DNA of 64,000 nucleotides from Photobacterium damselae (GTDB lineage Bacteria > Pseudomonadota > Gammaproteobacteria > Enterobacterales > Vibrionaceae): NCBI RefSeq assembly GCF_003026815.1, contig NZ_PYOG01000008.1, forward strand, positions 106,123 through 170,122. The letters run 5' to 3'. Below are positions 50,073 to 59,044 of this stretch, piece by piece; the first letter of the stretch is position 1; every line of letters starts with the position of its first letter. A model generated the notes under the pieces. That model was not told the origin of the DNA. It did not search any database and saw only the letters and a program-made list of their open reading frames with translations. Made by a program: the position numbers and the translations under genes.

Positions 50073-50117
50073 ACCTTTCTTAAACCTGACCAAAAGGAAA
50101 ATGATGGTCAGTGGTAA

Positions 50118-50840
50118 TTATGGTTGTTGGCGAGTCGCCGCTAGCACAATCTCACGGATACACAGATTTTGTGGCTGGTTGTAGGCATAACTGATAGCGT
50201 TAGCAATATCACTTGGTGCAATAACACCGCCCATACCTTCTTTCCACTCTTCGTAGCCAGATTTAATTGCATCACTCGTGGTATGGCTTAGTAGTTCCGT
50301 TTCAACTGCGCCAGGGGCAATAGTAATGAAACGAACATTATCATCGGCAACTTCTTCACGAATATTTTCAGTAATGGCATGAACCGCAAATTTAGTACCA
50401 CAGTAAGCGGCATGATTTGGGAATGTTTTACGACCTGCAATAGAGCTAACGTTGATAACTGTGCCGTGCTTGCGCGCTTTCATCCCTTTAAGAACAAGAT
50501 GAATACCGTTTAGCATCCCCATCACATTAACATCAAACATGGTTTTCCACTCTTGTGGATCCTGCTCATCAGCAAGGCCTAACAGCATCATACCAGCATT
50601 ATTGATAAGACAATCAACAGGGCCGAACTTCTCTTCAGCTTCAGCAATAGCATTTTGTAGCGCTTGAAGATCGGTCACATCAACTTGACGACATAGAGTA
50701 TTAGGTAGGGCAAGTGCCTCTAAGCGATCCAAACGACGAGCAAGAAGCAGTAAGGGATAACCTTCACCAGCTAATTTACGCGCCGTTGCTTCACCAATAC
50801 CAGAACTTGCACCTGTAATGACGATAAGAGGTTTAGACAT
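50118..50840 (-). CDS. Short-chain dehydrogenase/reductase
   Basis: 240-residue classical SDR. The cofactor motif TGASSGIGE is at residues 9-17, with LARRLDRL indicating NADP preference. NNAG is at 80-83. The catalytic residues are the Ser in NVSSIAG, Y146 and K150 in AAYCGTK. It resembles the YdfG/serine dehydrogenase-like cluster 2 type, but the substrate is open. It has its own terminator and reads away from the AbgT gene. Confidence 0.9.
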   Translation of the reverse strand: MSKPLIVITGASSGIGEATARKLAGEGYPLLLLARRLDRLEALALPNTLCRQVDVTDLQALQNAIAEAEEKFGPVDCLINNAGMMLLGLADEQDPQEWKTMFDVNVMGMLNGIHLVLKGMKARKHGTVINVSSIAGRKTFPNHAAYCGTKFAVHAITENIREEVADDNVRFITIAPGAVETELLSHTTSDAIKSGYEEWKEGMGGVIAPSDIANAISYAYNQPQNLCIREIVLAATRQQP

Positions 50841-51313
50841 AATGGAGACCTTTTCTTTGTTAGAATAATTTAAGTATGGCGCATACTCACGCTGCGACCT
50901 TGGTTACTACTATACAAAGCGCTATCTCGGCTGAAAAATACCGATTTCCTCTGTTTATCATAAAAAAAAACTATGGATAGCCATCACTCTTATCCTCGAA
51001 GCCATTCTTAGTTACCGCCATATGTCAGACTACAGATTGCTAACATAATCACAAAACAGGCCTGTCTCGATCTTCAATCAATAACTTAACCCCGAATCAC
51101 AATCAACAAATTGCATTTAATACAGAATATATAGAAGGGAAAAAGCCTTTCCCACTTGATTTACCACCATAAAAAGCAACATTAAAAATACAAAAAACCA
51201 ACCAAAGAAACATTTAGACACATTTTAACCTTGCATTTACATTTAACAATATCGTAACCTTGCACCAGTTTTGAAGCTCCCAGTGACGGGAAGTAATCGA
51301 TAATGGAGGAAGG
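50841..51313. other. Divergent region before the AbgT-family gene
   Basis: 473 bases, AT-rich, without a supported gene. It must hold the promoters of the SDR and the AbgT transporter. A small hairpin GGGAAA/TTTCCC is near 51137-51153. No clear operator for the downstream LysR regulator was settled. Confidence 0.4.
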
Positions 51314-52915
51314 ATGTATCCATCGACTTCGCAACAACAATCACCTCAACCGAGTAAAAAAAATCTCTTTACCCGCTTTTTAGATACCGTTGAGTGGTTA
51401 GGTAATTTACTGCCTCACCCGATAACCCTATTTGCTATTTTCTGTGTTGCTATCCTGCTCGCTTCGGGCATTGCTGGCTACTTTGGTTTGTCTGTGATTG
51501 ACCCCCGTCCAGAAGGTGCGCCTGGACGAGCTGCAGATGGAATGATTCATGTTGTCAGCCTACTTAATGCCGAAGGCTTACAGCTGATTGTGGCTAACTT
51601 AGTGAAAAACTTTACCGGATTTGCGCCTCTAGGTACGGTATTGGTTGCCATGTTAGGTGTTGCTATTGCTGAACACTCAGGCCTACTTTCTTCGGCTATG
51701 CGCGGTTTGGTTATGGGAGCCTCTCGCCGCATGGTTACTCTAGTAGTTGTGTTTGCTGGTATCATTTCTAACACCGCATCAGAGCTTGGTTATGTGGTTC
51801 TGATCCCTCTTGCAGCCATGCTATTCCACTCATTAGGTCGCCACCCTCTTGCAGGTCTTGCCGCAGCTTTTGCCGGGGTTTCAGGTGGTTATAGTGCAAA
51901 CCTACTGTTGGGTACTGTTGACCCTCTATTATCAGGTATCACTCAAACCGCAGCCCAAATGATCGATCCGAACTATCTCGTTGGTCCAGAAGTGAACTGG
52001 TACTTTATGTTTGCATCTACCTTCGCCATTACCATTATGGGTGCCTTTGTTACCGAGAAAATCGTTGAGCCAAAGCTGGGCAAATATCATGATGAAGAAG
52101 CAAGTGAAGATCTTAGCCACGATAAAATGGGCAAGCTGACCGATATTGAGAAAAAAGGTCTAAAAATGGCGGGTCTTGCTGCGCTAGTTGTGGCGGCGTT
52201 GCTGGCATTAACCATAGTGCCAAGTGATGGTGTGTTACGAAATCCAACCACAGGTTTAGTTGCTGGATCACCGTTTCTCAAAGGTATTGTGGCCTTCATC
52301 TTTGTCTTCTTTGCCATTCCTGGCTTTGTTTACGGCAAAGTAGTCGGCACGATGAACAATGATCGTGATGTGATTAATGCGATGGCTAAGTCCATGTCTT
52401 CAATGGGTATGTACATTGTTCTGGTCTTTTTCGCCGCTCAGTTTGTCGCTTTCTTTAAGTGGACTAACTTCGGTCAAGTATTCGCAGTTGGTGGAGCAGA
52501 TTTCCTTCAGTCCATTGGTTTAACAGGCCCTGCGCTGTTCTTTGCTTTCATTTTAATGTGTGGCTTTATTAACTTAATGATTGGTTCGGCTTCTGCACAA
52601 TGGGCTGTTACCGCACCGATCTTTATTCCAATGTTGATGTTGGTCGGTTATGCACCAGAAACCATTCAGGCGGCATACCGAATTGGTGACTCAGTGACTA
52701 ATATCATTACGCCAATGATGAGCTACTTTGGCATGATTTTAGCTGTTGCGACCCGCTACCAGAAGAACTTAGGTCTAGGTACATTAATCTCAACCATGCT
52801 GCCATACTCTATCGTATTTGTTATTGGCTGGAGCATCATGTTCTATGTGTGGGTCTTTGTACTCGGTATTCCTGTCGGTCCAGGTGCTGCAACCTACTAC
52901 AATGTTGCCGGTTAA
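51314..52915 (+). CDS. AbgT-family transporter
   Basis: 533-residue inner-membrane transporter with about 11-13 helices. Family marks: FLDTVEWLGNLLPHPITLFAIFC at the N-terminus, FTGFAPLGTVLVAMLGVAIAEHSGL, GGYSANLLLGTVDPLLSGIT and the C-terminal GSASAQWAVTAPIFIPML followed by RIGDSVTNIITPMMSYFG. Members import p-aminobenzoyl-glutamate (AbgT) or export sulfonamides (MtrF, YdaH). No abgA/abgB hydrolase genes are next to it, so the folate-salvage role is not supported here and export is equally possible. An AGGAAGG ribosome site precedes the ATG. Confidence 0.9.
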   Translation: MYPSTSQQQSPQPSKKNLFTRFLDTVEWLGNLLPHPITLFAIFCVAILLASGIAGYFGLSVIDPRPEGAPGRAADGMIHVVSLLNAEGLQLIVANLVKNFTGFAPLGTVLVAMLGVAIAEHSGLLSSAMRGLVMGASRRMVTLVVVFAGIISNTASELGYVVLIPLAAMLFHSLGRHPLAGLAAAFAGVSGGYSANLLLGTVDPLLSGITQTAAQMIDPNYLVGPEVNWYFMFASTFAITIMGAFVTEKIVEPKLGKYHDEEASEDLSHDKMGKLTDIEKKGLKMAGLAALVVAALLALTIVPSDGVLRNPTTGLVAGSPFLKGIVAFIFVFFAIPGFVYGKVVGTMNNDRDVINAMAKSMSSMGMYIVLVFFAAQFVAFFKWTNFGQVFAVGGADFLQSIGLTGPALFFAFILMCGFINLMIGSASAQWAVTAPIFIPMLMLVGYAPETIQAAYRIGDSVTNIITPMMSYFGMILAVATRYQKNLGLGTLISTMLPYSIVFVIGWSIMFYVWVFVLGIPVGPGAATYYNVAG

Positions 52916-52950
52916 TTCTGTCCTTTAACTCTTATCAAACAACTTAGATC

Positions 52951-52980
52951 AAAGCCGAATCCACCCGATTCGGCTTTTTT
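52951..52980 (+). terminator. Terminator after the AbgT-family gene
   Basis: 11-bp perfect stem AAAGCCGAATC/GATTCGGCTTT (52951-52961 with 52967-52977) and a run of seven or more T. Confidence 0.92.
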
Positions 52981-53027
52981 TGTTATGATAAGTTTACGTT
53001 ATGGCTCACTAAACCAAGAGAATTTGG

Positions 53028-53876
53028 ATGGATTTACGACTACTGCGCTTCTTTACTGCGGTATATGAAGAGAAAAATATTACTTTAGCTGCAGAGCGCT
53101 GCTTTGTATCCCAACCGTCCATCTCTAGTGCCATTAAACAGCTGGAACAGGAGTTAGAAACCACCCTCTTTATTCGCCATAAAAAAGGAGTCAACCTAAC
53201 AGATGAGGCACATTACTTATATCCATTAGCCATTCGCCTGCTCAATGATGTTAATCGCTTGCCCCAACTGTTTCAGCAACGCACCGAATGTTTACCCCTC
53301 ACCTTGGCAAACTTTCCCGATTTGAGCCAAACCGAATTAGCCAATTGCTTTGCTCTGCTCAATCAACAGATCCCTAACTTATTATTAGAGTTGGTTGATC
53401 ATAATGCTCCTGCCGATGCGCGCCTAACATTAGATATGTTCAAGGCTGAAGATGAAATATTTCTTCCTCTGTGGGATGAAGACTATGTGCTATGTATGCT
53501 ACCGGATCATCCATTAGCACAATTAGAAAAAGTCACCCCAGCAGAGTTACATCTACACGATTTTATTGAATGTCCACCCTGTGAAGCGCACCAGCAAACC
53601 ATTGGCCTATTAGCATGCGATGGCCTGGCCGTTAACCTAGTGGCCAAGGCAGAACACAAAACCCAAGTTATGCATTTAGTTCAAGCTGGATTAGGGATCT
53701 CTTTTTTACCGACAGGAGTATTAGAAACAGCAAAACAACTTGTAACCGTTCCACTTGATGGTCCGCGGATGTTTCGCCGTTTAGGCTTGTGTTATCCGGC
53801 CAATAAAACCTTAAATCCAGCCCTTTCTGCTGCAGTCAAAGTATTGAGTCAATACAACCAACATAAGGTTAAATAA
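53028..53876 (+). CDS. LysR-family transcriptional regulator
   Basis: 282 residues. The N-terminal winged HTH reads MDLRLLRFFTAVYEEKNITLAAERCFVSQPSISSAIKQLEQEL in three parts typical of LysR, followed by a helical linker and a substrate-binding domain (about 90-275) with GLGISFLPTGVLE. It follows the AbgT-type transporter on the same strand, with a terminator between, so it may regulate that gene; there is no divergent target. The effector is unknown. Confidence 0.9.
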   Translation: MDLRLLRFFTAVYEEKNITLAAERCFVSQPSISSAIKQLEQELETTLFIRHKKGVNLTDEAHYLYPLAIRLLNDVNRLPQLFQQRTECLPLTLANFPDLSQTELANCFALLNQQIPNLLLELVDHNAPADARLTLDMFKAEDEIFLPLWDEDYVLCMLPDHPLAQLEKVTPAELHLHDFIECPPCEAHQQTIGLLACDGLAVNLVAKAEHKTQVMHLVQAGLGISFLPTGVLETAKQLVTVPLDGPRMFRRLGLCYPANKTLNPALSAAVKVLSQYNQHKVK

Positions 53877-53971
53877 TACCTATCACAGCAATAAGAAAAA
53901 TCGACTGTCGATTCATATAAGCAAGATTTATTCTAGTTCGTATCTTGTCATCTTTGCTAAAACGGTCGGTT

Positions 53972-54865
53972 ATGAACTCTCGCAACTCATCAAGAGCCCT
54001 TATTGTTGAAGGCGGTGCTATGCGCGGTATTTTTGCCAGTGGCGTACTCGATGCCTTCTTAGAAAATAATTATATGCCTTTTGATTTTGCGATTGGAGTA
54101 TCGGCAGGTTCAACCAATCTGATCGGCTACCTTTGTGGACAACACGGTCGTAGCCATACTATTATTACCGACTACTCTCGCCGCCATGACTTTATTAATT
54201 TTGCTCGCTTTACCCAAGGTGGCCATTTAACAGATATTGACTGGCTATGGCGTACCACGACACGTAATTTGCCTCTGAATCTGTTCAAATACGAGCAGCG
54301 CAATATTCCACTCTATGCAACAACAACTAATTTAGAAACAGGTCAAGCGGAATACATTGCTGTAAGCCGTGAAAATATTACCGAAGCCATGGAAGCAACC
54401 TGCGCTTTACCGGTTGCTTATCGTCATAATCCAACGGTAAGTGGTGTAGCGATGAGTGATGGTGGAATTGCCGACTCTATTCCAGTGATTGAAGCGTATA
54501 ACCGTGGCGCCCGAGAAATAACCGTTATCTTATCTAAGCCTTTAGGTTTTCATAAAAGCGAAACTAAACTACCTTGGCTGATTAAATCTATGTTTCATGA
54601 TCACCCTAAGTTTGCTGAAGCGGTACTTTCCCGAGCAGAACGCTATAACGCTGCCTTAGATTTTATTGCCAATCCACCAGCAGACTGCAAGTTAACCGTT
54701 ATTGCACCGAAAGAGAGTTTCCAAGTCGGTCGTTTAACTCGCAATTTAGAGAAGCTTGAGCAAGGCTATCAAATGGGTCGAGAAGCGGGTTACCGTTTAT
54801 GTGGCTTAATTCCATGTTATGGCGACAATTGCTATCAATCAGAACGACTAGAGCGAGCGGCTTAA
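53972..54865 (+). CDS. Patatin-like phospholipase, YjjU-related
   Basis: 297-residue patatin-domain hydrolase. The oxyanion glycines are in VEGGAMRGIF (residues 12-21), the nucleophile is S44 in GVSAGSTN, and the Asp of the dyad is D163 in MSDGGIADS. It lacks a signal peptide and is likely cytosolic or membrane-associated. It resembles E. coli YjjU but is shorter at the C-terminus. The ATG at 53972 is chosen; a TTG at 53945 would add nine residues. Lipid specificity is unknown. Confidence 0.88.
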   Translation: MNSRNSSRALIVEGGAMRGIFASGVLDAFLENNYMPFDFAIGVSAGSTNLIGYLCGQHGRSHTIITDYSRRHDFINFARFTQGGHLTDIDWLWRTTTRNLPLNLFKYEQRNIPLYATTTNLETGQAEYIAVSRENITEAMEATCALPVAYRHNPTVSGVAMSDGGIADSIPVIEAYNRGAREITVILSKPLGFHKSETKLPWLIKSMFHDHPKFAEAVLSRAERYNAALDFIANPPADCKLTVIAPKESFQVGRLTRNLEKLEQGYQMGREAGYRLCGLIPCYGDNCYQSERLERAA

Positions 54866-54879
54866 ATCCCTACCCTTAT

Positions 54880-54949
54880 CATAGGTATAGGCGATTGAAT
54901 CAATAAAAAGCAACGATTATACCTATGAACGTATTTTTCTTAGTATAAC
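54880..54949 (+). promoter_or_regulatory. dps promoter region with a perfect 10-bp inverted repeat
   Basis: CATAGGTATA (54880-54889) and TATACCTATG (54918-54927) form a perfect inverted repeat with 28 bases between. The right arm falls in the -35 area of a promoter with -10 TATAAC at 54944-54949. ATAG/CTAT elements are also the core of OxyR sites, and OxyR is a known activator of dps; the spacing does not exactly match the OxyR consensus. Confidence 0.5.
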
Positions 54950-55001
54950 TACATCGAAACGAGAGAGGCGTTTCACCCAATTTATACTGAGGAGAAGTAC
55001 C

Positions 55002-55478
55002 ATGACCCAACAAATTAACTTGATCGGTCTTGATAGTGACAAGGCAAAAGCACTGGCTGTACACCTCAACCAGCTACTGGCTCATTATCAAGTTCTTTAC
55101 ATGAATACTCGTGGTTATCACTGGAATGTAAAGGGCCAAGAATTCTTTGAATTACACCTTAAATTTGAAGAGATTTATACCGATCTTCAAACCAAGATTG
55201 ATGAGCTTGCAGAACGAATTCTAACTCTTGGTTTTACCCCTGATCACAGCTTTAGCCGTTACTTAGAGCAAAGCGGAATAAAAGAATACCGCGATATTAC
55301 AAACGGTAAAGAGTGTGTGAAAGGCTTAGTTGAAGGCTTTAGCAAACTACTGGTAAAAGAGCGTGAAATTTTAGCTCAAGCAGGTGATGCCGATGATGAA
55401 GGTACAACTGCACTAATGAGTGATTATATCCGCGAGCAAGAAAAATTGATGTGGATGTTAAACGCATACCTTCAATAA
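55002..55478 (+). CDS. dps: Dps-family DNA-protection/ferritin-like protein
   Basis: 158-residue miniferritin that forms 12-mers, stores iron and uses up hydrogen peroxide. The inter-subunit ferroxidase ligands are present with the family spacing: H40, H52, E56, D67 and E71 (RGYHWNVKG, ELHLKFEEIY, KIDELAERI). There is no Lys-rich N-terminal tail, so DNA binding of the E. coli type is uncertain. A GAGGAGAAG ribosome site precedes the ATG. Confidence 0.94.
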   Translation: MTQQINLIGLDSDKAKALAVHLNQLLAHYQVLYMNTRGYHWNVKGQEFFELHLKFEEIYTDLQTKIDELAERILTLGFTPDHSFSRYLEQSGIKEYRDITNGKECVKGLVEGFSKLLVKEREILAQAGDADDEGTTALMSDYIREQEKLMWMLNAYLQ

Positions 55479-55489
55479 TAAGAATCAGA

Positions 55490-55725
55490 GGTGATGAGTT
55501 AAGTCTCTCATCACCAAGCCTAAATGATTAACACTAGGATTCGTGCTACTTATTTAGGTCTGATACCAGCTTTAAAGTTAGTCGTTTAAAGTTGGCTAAA
55601 TCTTAGATGTTATGTCCCTACATTTAAGATCTGATGTCCCGCAAGGGATCTCTATCTCTCTGACTGCAAATTGCAAAACACTTATGGTTCTTTGTTTGGG
55701 GGTACTGCTATACCCCCTTTTTTTT
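55490..55725 (+). ncRNA. Structured, terminated region after dps, possible sRNA
   Basis: No coding frame, but a row of hairpins: GGTGATGAG/CTCATCACC (55490-55498 with 55507-55515), CCTAAAT/ATTTAGG (55519-55525 with 55552-55558), an 11-bp stem (55566-55576 with 55585-55595, one G-U), TCCC-GCAA-GGGA (55637-55648). It ends in an intrinsic terminator GGGGGTA/TACCCCC (55698-55704 with 55711-55717) followed by eight T. This could be a long structured dps 3' UTR or an independent or processed small RNA. I match it to no known family. Confidence 0.45.
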
Positions 55726-55730
55726 ATCGG

Positions 55731-56348
55731 TTAAGCCTGAGCTGATGCAAGCAAAGCACCGCAGCCGATAAACATTGAGCCAAATACCCGATTCAAACGA
55801 TTCATTACTCGCGCAGAACGAATATAGCGACTGAGCTTTGCTGCTAGCGTCACGTAAAACAACATCACACAGCCATCAACGACTAAAGTAGTGATACCTA
55901 AGATCGCTATTTGTGGCAGTTGAGGCTCAGTAGGTGATAAAAATTGAGGAAACAGTGCCACTAAAAAAACAATCGTTTTAGGATTAGTTAAATTTACCAG
56001 TACGGCTTGGCGAAATAACGTTTGAGCACTCACTGCTTTATTACTGGTAGAAATATCTATTGCTGAATGTTCACGCCACTTTTGAATACCAAGCCATACT
56101 AAATATGCCGCACCGACCCATTTAATAGCGGTAAATAAGGCAGCGGATTGGGCAACGATCGCACCAAGACCAACTCCAACCAATAAAATATGCACGCTCA
56201 TCCCCAGTTGCAGACCCGCAATGGACGCTAATGATTTACGAAAACCATGGACCATACCATTGCTGATAGAGTTCACCGTGCCCGAGCCTGGAGCAAAACT
56301 AAAGACAATTGCGGTGGCTAAATACGCGAGCCAAACTTCAATACTCAT
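55731..56348 (-). CDS. rhtB: RhtB-type amino-acid exporter (LysE family)
   Basis: 205-residue inner-membrane exporter with six helices, from the ATG at 56348; the longer frame to 56420 has no homology. FSFAPGSGTVNSISNGMVHGFRKSLASIAGLQ and NLTNPKTIVFLVALFPQF match E. coli RhtB closely, which exports homoserine and its lactone. It is divergent to pldB, and yigL follows, the same group as in E. coli. The precise substrate remains an inference. Confidence 0.9.
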   Translation of the reverse strand: MSIEVWLAYLATAIVFSFAPGSGTVNSISNGMVHGFRKSLASIAGLQLGMSVHILLVGVGLGAIVAQSAALFTAIKWVGAAYLVWLGIQKWREHSAIDISTSNKAVSAQTLFRQAVLVNLTNPKTIVFLVALFPQFLSPTEPQLPQIAILGITTLVVDGCVMLFYVTLAAKLSRYIRSARVMNRLNRVFGSMFIGCGALLASAQA

Positions 56349-56507
56349 ATTTTTATCGCCATTAATGTGAGATAGACCAGAATATGCGCTTATATACCGT
56401 AACAACTGCCGATAAAGCAATCAGCAACTTATGATGTTGTTAACAAAATTAAGATATACTTAATAAAACGCTGTACTTCATTTAACCATTAACAATCGAG
56501 CCGACTC

Positions 56508-57500
56508 ATGACCGACACTTCGTCTTATCCACTCTCACAGGAAGCGCAATTTAGCCAAACTATGCAAGGTCCTGTGGCAGAACTGTGGCAACATCGCCAA
56601 GAAGGTATTTTCCATGGCGTGGATGGGCTACGTATTGGTTGGATGGCCATGACTCATACGAAAAATGACAAAGTGATTGTGGTGGTTAATGGTCGCATTG
56701 AAAGCTATTGGAAATACCAAGAAACCATCTATGACCTATTTCAACAAGGCTATGATGTTTTCTCTCTTGATCATCGCGGTCAAGGCGTATCCGATCGCCT
56801 CACTACTATCCATGACTTAGGGCATATCGCAGAATTTGATGATTATGTTACCGATCTAAAGACCTTATTTGATCAGATCATCACCCCTCGCGGTTACCAG
56901 CAACATTTTATGCTGGGTCATTCCATGGGCGGCACCATCAGTTCTCTATTTCTCTCGCGTTTTCCAAATATTATCGATCGCGCAGCAATGACAGCTCCAA
57001 TGCATGGTATCTATCTTGATAACCCTGTAATGAAGAAAATCTCTTACCCATTACTGCGTCTTATTGATAGCCTACAAACTCAACCACAATATACTTTTAC
57101 TCAAAAAGGCTATGTGGCAAAGCCGTTTATTGATAACCCATACACACACAGCGAAGTGCGTTATCAATGGTTCCGCGATCTATACCAACACAAACCAGAG
57201 CTCCAAATCGGAGGGCCAAGTTCACGCTGGGTATGGCAAGGTATGCGAGCAAGCCAGCACTGCATCGAACAAGCCACTAATATTCAAGCACCATTATTGA
57301 TTATCCAAGCTGGGAATGATCGCATTGTTGATAATGACAAACAGCAACAATTTCTTGCCGCAATGCAGTCAGGTAAAGGTCAATTAATAACGATAGACGG
57401 GGCAAACCACGAGTTATTATTTGAAAGCGATATCTATCGTAATCAATCACTTAATGCCATTCTATCCCATTTCGCTAACCAGAGCACAGTATCTCAATAG
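56508..57500 (+). CDS. pldB: Lysophospholipase L2
   Basis: 330-residue alpha/beta hydrolase that splits lysophospholipids at the inner membrane. The nucleophile elbow is GHSMGG with S139; SLDHRGQGVSDR is the oxyanion-side loop; the C-terminal Asp (QAGNDRIVD) and His (DGANHELLFE) complete the triad. Together with rhtB and yigL it keeps the E. coli order. Confidence 0.93.
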   Translation: MTDTSSYPLSQEAQFSQTMQGPVAELWQHRQEGIFHGVDGLRIGWMAMTHTKNDKVIVVVNGRIESYWKYQETIYDLFQQGYDVFSLDHRGQGVSDRLTTIHDLGHIAEFDDYVTDLKTLFDQIITPRGYQQHFMLGHSMGGTISSLFLSRFPNIIDRAAMTAPMHGIYLDNPVMKKISYPLLRLIDSLQTQPQYTFTQKGYVAKPFIDNPYTHSEVRYQWFRDLYQHKPELQIGGPSSRWVWQGMRASQHCIEQATNIQAPLLIIQAGNDRIVDNDKQQQFLAAMQSGKGQLITIDGANHELLFESDIYRNQSLNAILSHFANQSTVSQ

Positions 57501-57651
57501 AAACTCTGGCATTCTTAGTCAATTTAGCCTAAAAGCGGAAAAAGTAGGCCCTAATATTAGCCTCCTTTTTCTGTTTAAATCTAAGATAGAATTTCTATCA
57601 AGTTGAGCTATTCCTCGTGAGTGGCTCTGGCACCACAGACCGAGAATATTC

Positions 57652-58449
57652 ATGTATAAAATTGTTGCATCTGATCTAGACGGTACGTTACTGACCCCCG
57701 ACCATAAATTGGCTCCATTCACTCAAGAAACGCTAAAACGCCTCCATCAACAAGGAAAAACCTTTGTCTTTGCAACTGGCCGCCATCATATTGATGTGGC
57801 AGAAATGCGAGAGAAAATAGGTATTCCGGCATACATGATTACGTCAAATGGTGCGCGAGTTCATAATGGTGATGGTGAAGAGATCTTTAGCCAAGACTTA
57901 AGCCCTGAAGTAATTAAAGGCGTTATCGATATTGTTAAAGACGATCCAGAAGTGCTGATCCACATGTATCGTGGTAATGACTGGCTCCTTAACTGTGAAG
58001 ATGACACGCTACGTGAATTCCATGAGAGCTTTAGCTACATCGTATTTGATGTTAACAACCCACCAACAGAGCACGTTGCTAAAGTATTCTTTACCCGTAA
58101 CGATCACAGCCACGAAAAAATGATGGTGTGGGAAGAGCGCCTAAACCAAGCCTTTGGTGATAAAGCTAATATTGCCTTTTCAACCCCATGGTGCTTAGAA
58201 GTAATGGCAGCAGGTGTATCAAAAGGCCATGCATTAGAGGCCGTAGCAAAACAGCAAGGGCTAACTTTAGCTGACTGTATTGCCTTTGGTGATGGTATGA
58301 ATGATGCAGAAATGCTGGCAATGGCAGGTAAAGGACTGATCATGGGAACCGCGCATGAGAAAGTGAAACAAGCGCTACCGAATAATGAAGTCATTGGCTC
58401 TTGTGCCGATGAAGCCGTAGCACATTATCTGATCGATAATCTGCTATAA
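57652..58449 (+). CDS. yigL: HAD-family phosphatase YigL
   Basis: 265-residue Cof-type HAD phosphatase. Motif I is SDLDGTLL (residues 7-14), motif II TSNGA, and motif IV GDGMNDAEMLAMAG. E. coli YigL dephosphorylates pyridoxal phosphate and sugar phosphates and takes part in the glucose-phosphate stress response. The product here has the same length class and lies directly after pldB, as in E. coli. Confidence 0.92.
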   Translation: MYKIVASDLDGTLLTPDHKLAPFTQETLKRLHQQGKTFVFATGRHHIDVAEMREKIGIPAYMITSNGARVHNGDGEEIFSQDLSPEVIKGVIDIVKDDPEVLIHMYRGNDWLLNCEDDTLREFHESFSYIVFDVNNPPTEHVAKVFFTRNDHSHEKMMVWEERLNQAFGDKANIAFSTPWCLEVMAAGVSKGHALEAVAKQQGLTLADCIAFGDGMNDAEMLAMAGKGLIMGTAHEKVKQALPNNEVIGSCADEAVAHYLIDNLL

Positions 58450-58467
58450 CCTTTGACTTAAATCCTC

Positions 58468-58501
58468 GCCCTTAATACAGCATTTATTCGATATTAAGGG
58501 C
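58468..58501. terminator. Hairpin between yigL and the EVE gene
   Basis: 10-bp perfect stem GCCCTTAATA/TATTAAGGGC (58468-58477 with 58492-58501), 14-base loop, between convergent genes; no long T-run on either side. Confidence 0.55.
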
Positions 58502-58516
58502 AAGGTTTACATCAAA

Positions 58517-58975
58517 CTAGAACTGTCCTGTCATCTGTAGAATTTCATCCCATTGCGCATCGGTAACTGGCATAATGCTCAAACGACTACCTTTCTTAAC
58601 CAATGCCATATCAGTAAGAGCTGGATTGGCTTTTAATCTTTTTAAACTCACCAAGCGTAAATGTCGTTGGTAAGCAATATCGACCATAATCCAACGTGGG
58701 TTTTCCGGATCAGACTTAGGATCAAAATAAGGGCTGCTTGAGTCAAATTGAAAATGGTCGGGATAAGCCTCTTTAACGACGGTTGCAATACCCACCACCC
58801 CAACATCTTTACAAGATGAGTGGTAGATGAAAACCTCATCCCCTAATTTGATCTCATCGCGCATCATATTACGTGCTTGATAGTTACGAACCCCTTCCCA
58901 ACAAGAAACTTTTTGCTGTTTTAATGTGTCTATCGAAAAGGTATCGGGTTCAGTTTTAAATAACCATTTTGCCAT
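58517..58975 (-). CDS. EVE-domain protein
   Basis: 152 residues covering a complete EVE domain (PUA-like fold): KWLFKTEPDTFSID, WEGVRNYQARNMMRDEIKLGDEVFIYHSS, GVVGIATVVKEAYPD and WIMVDIAYQRHL. The aromatic cage residues are in these segments. EVE and related YTH domains read modified bases and are sometimes attached to restriction systems; here no restriction gene is near, and the stand-alone bacterial form (as human THYN1) has no proven role. Confidence 0.9.
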   Translation of the reverse strand: MAKWLFKTEPDTFSIDTLKQQKVSCWEGVRNYQARNMMRDEIKLGDEVFIYHSSCKDVGVVGIATVVKEAYPDHFQFDSSSPYFDPKSDPENPRWIMVDIAYQRHLRLVSLKRLKANPALTDMALVKKGSRLSIMPVTDAQWDEILQMTGQF

Positions 58976-59044
58976 TTGTGATCTCGAATCATACTATGTT
59001 GAGCCAACTCTTAGCCTAACATATCCCTAACCGACTATAGAGAC

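Noticed and set aside
55637..55648. TCCCGCAAGGGA hairpin resembling the 5' hairpin of Qrr quorum-sensing RNAs
   Set aside because: The conserved Qrr core (CTAGCCAACTGACGTTG) and a sigma-54 promoter are missing.
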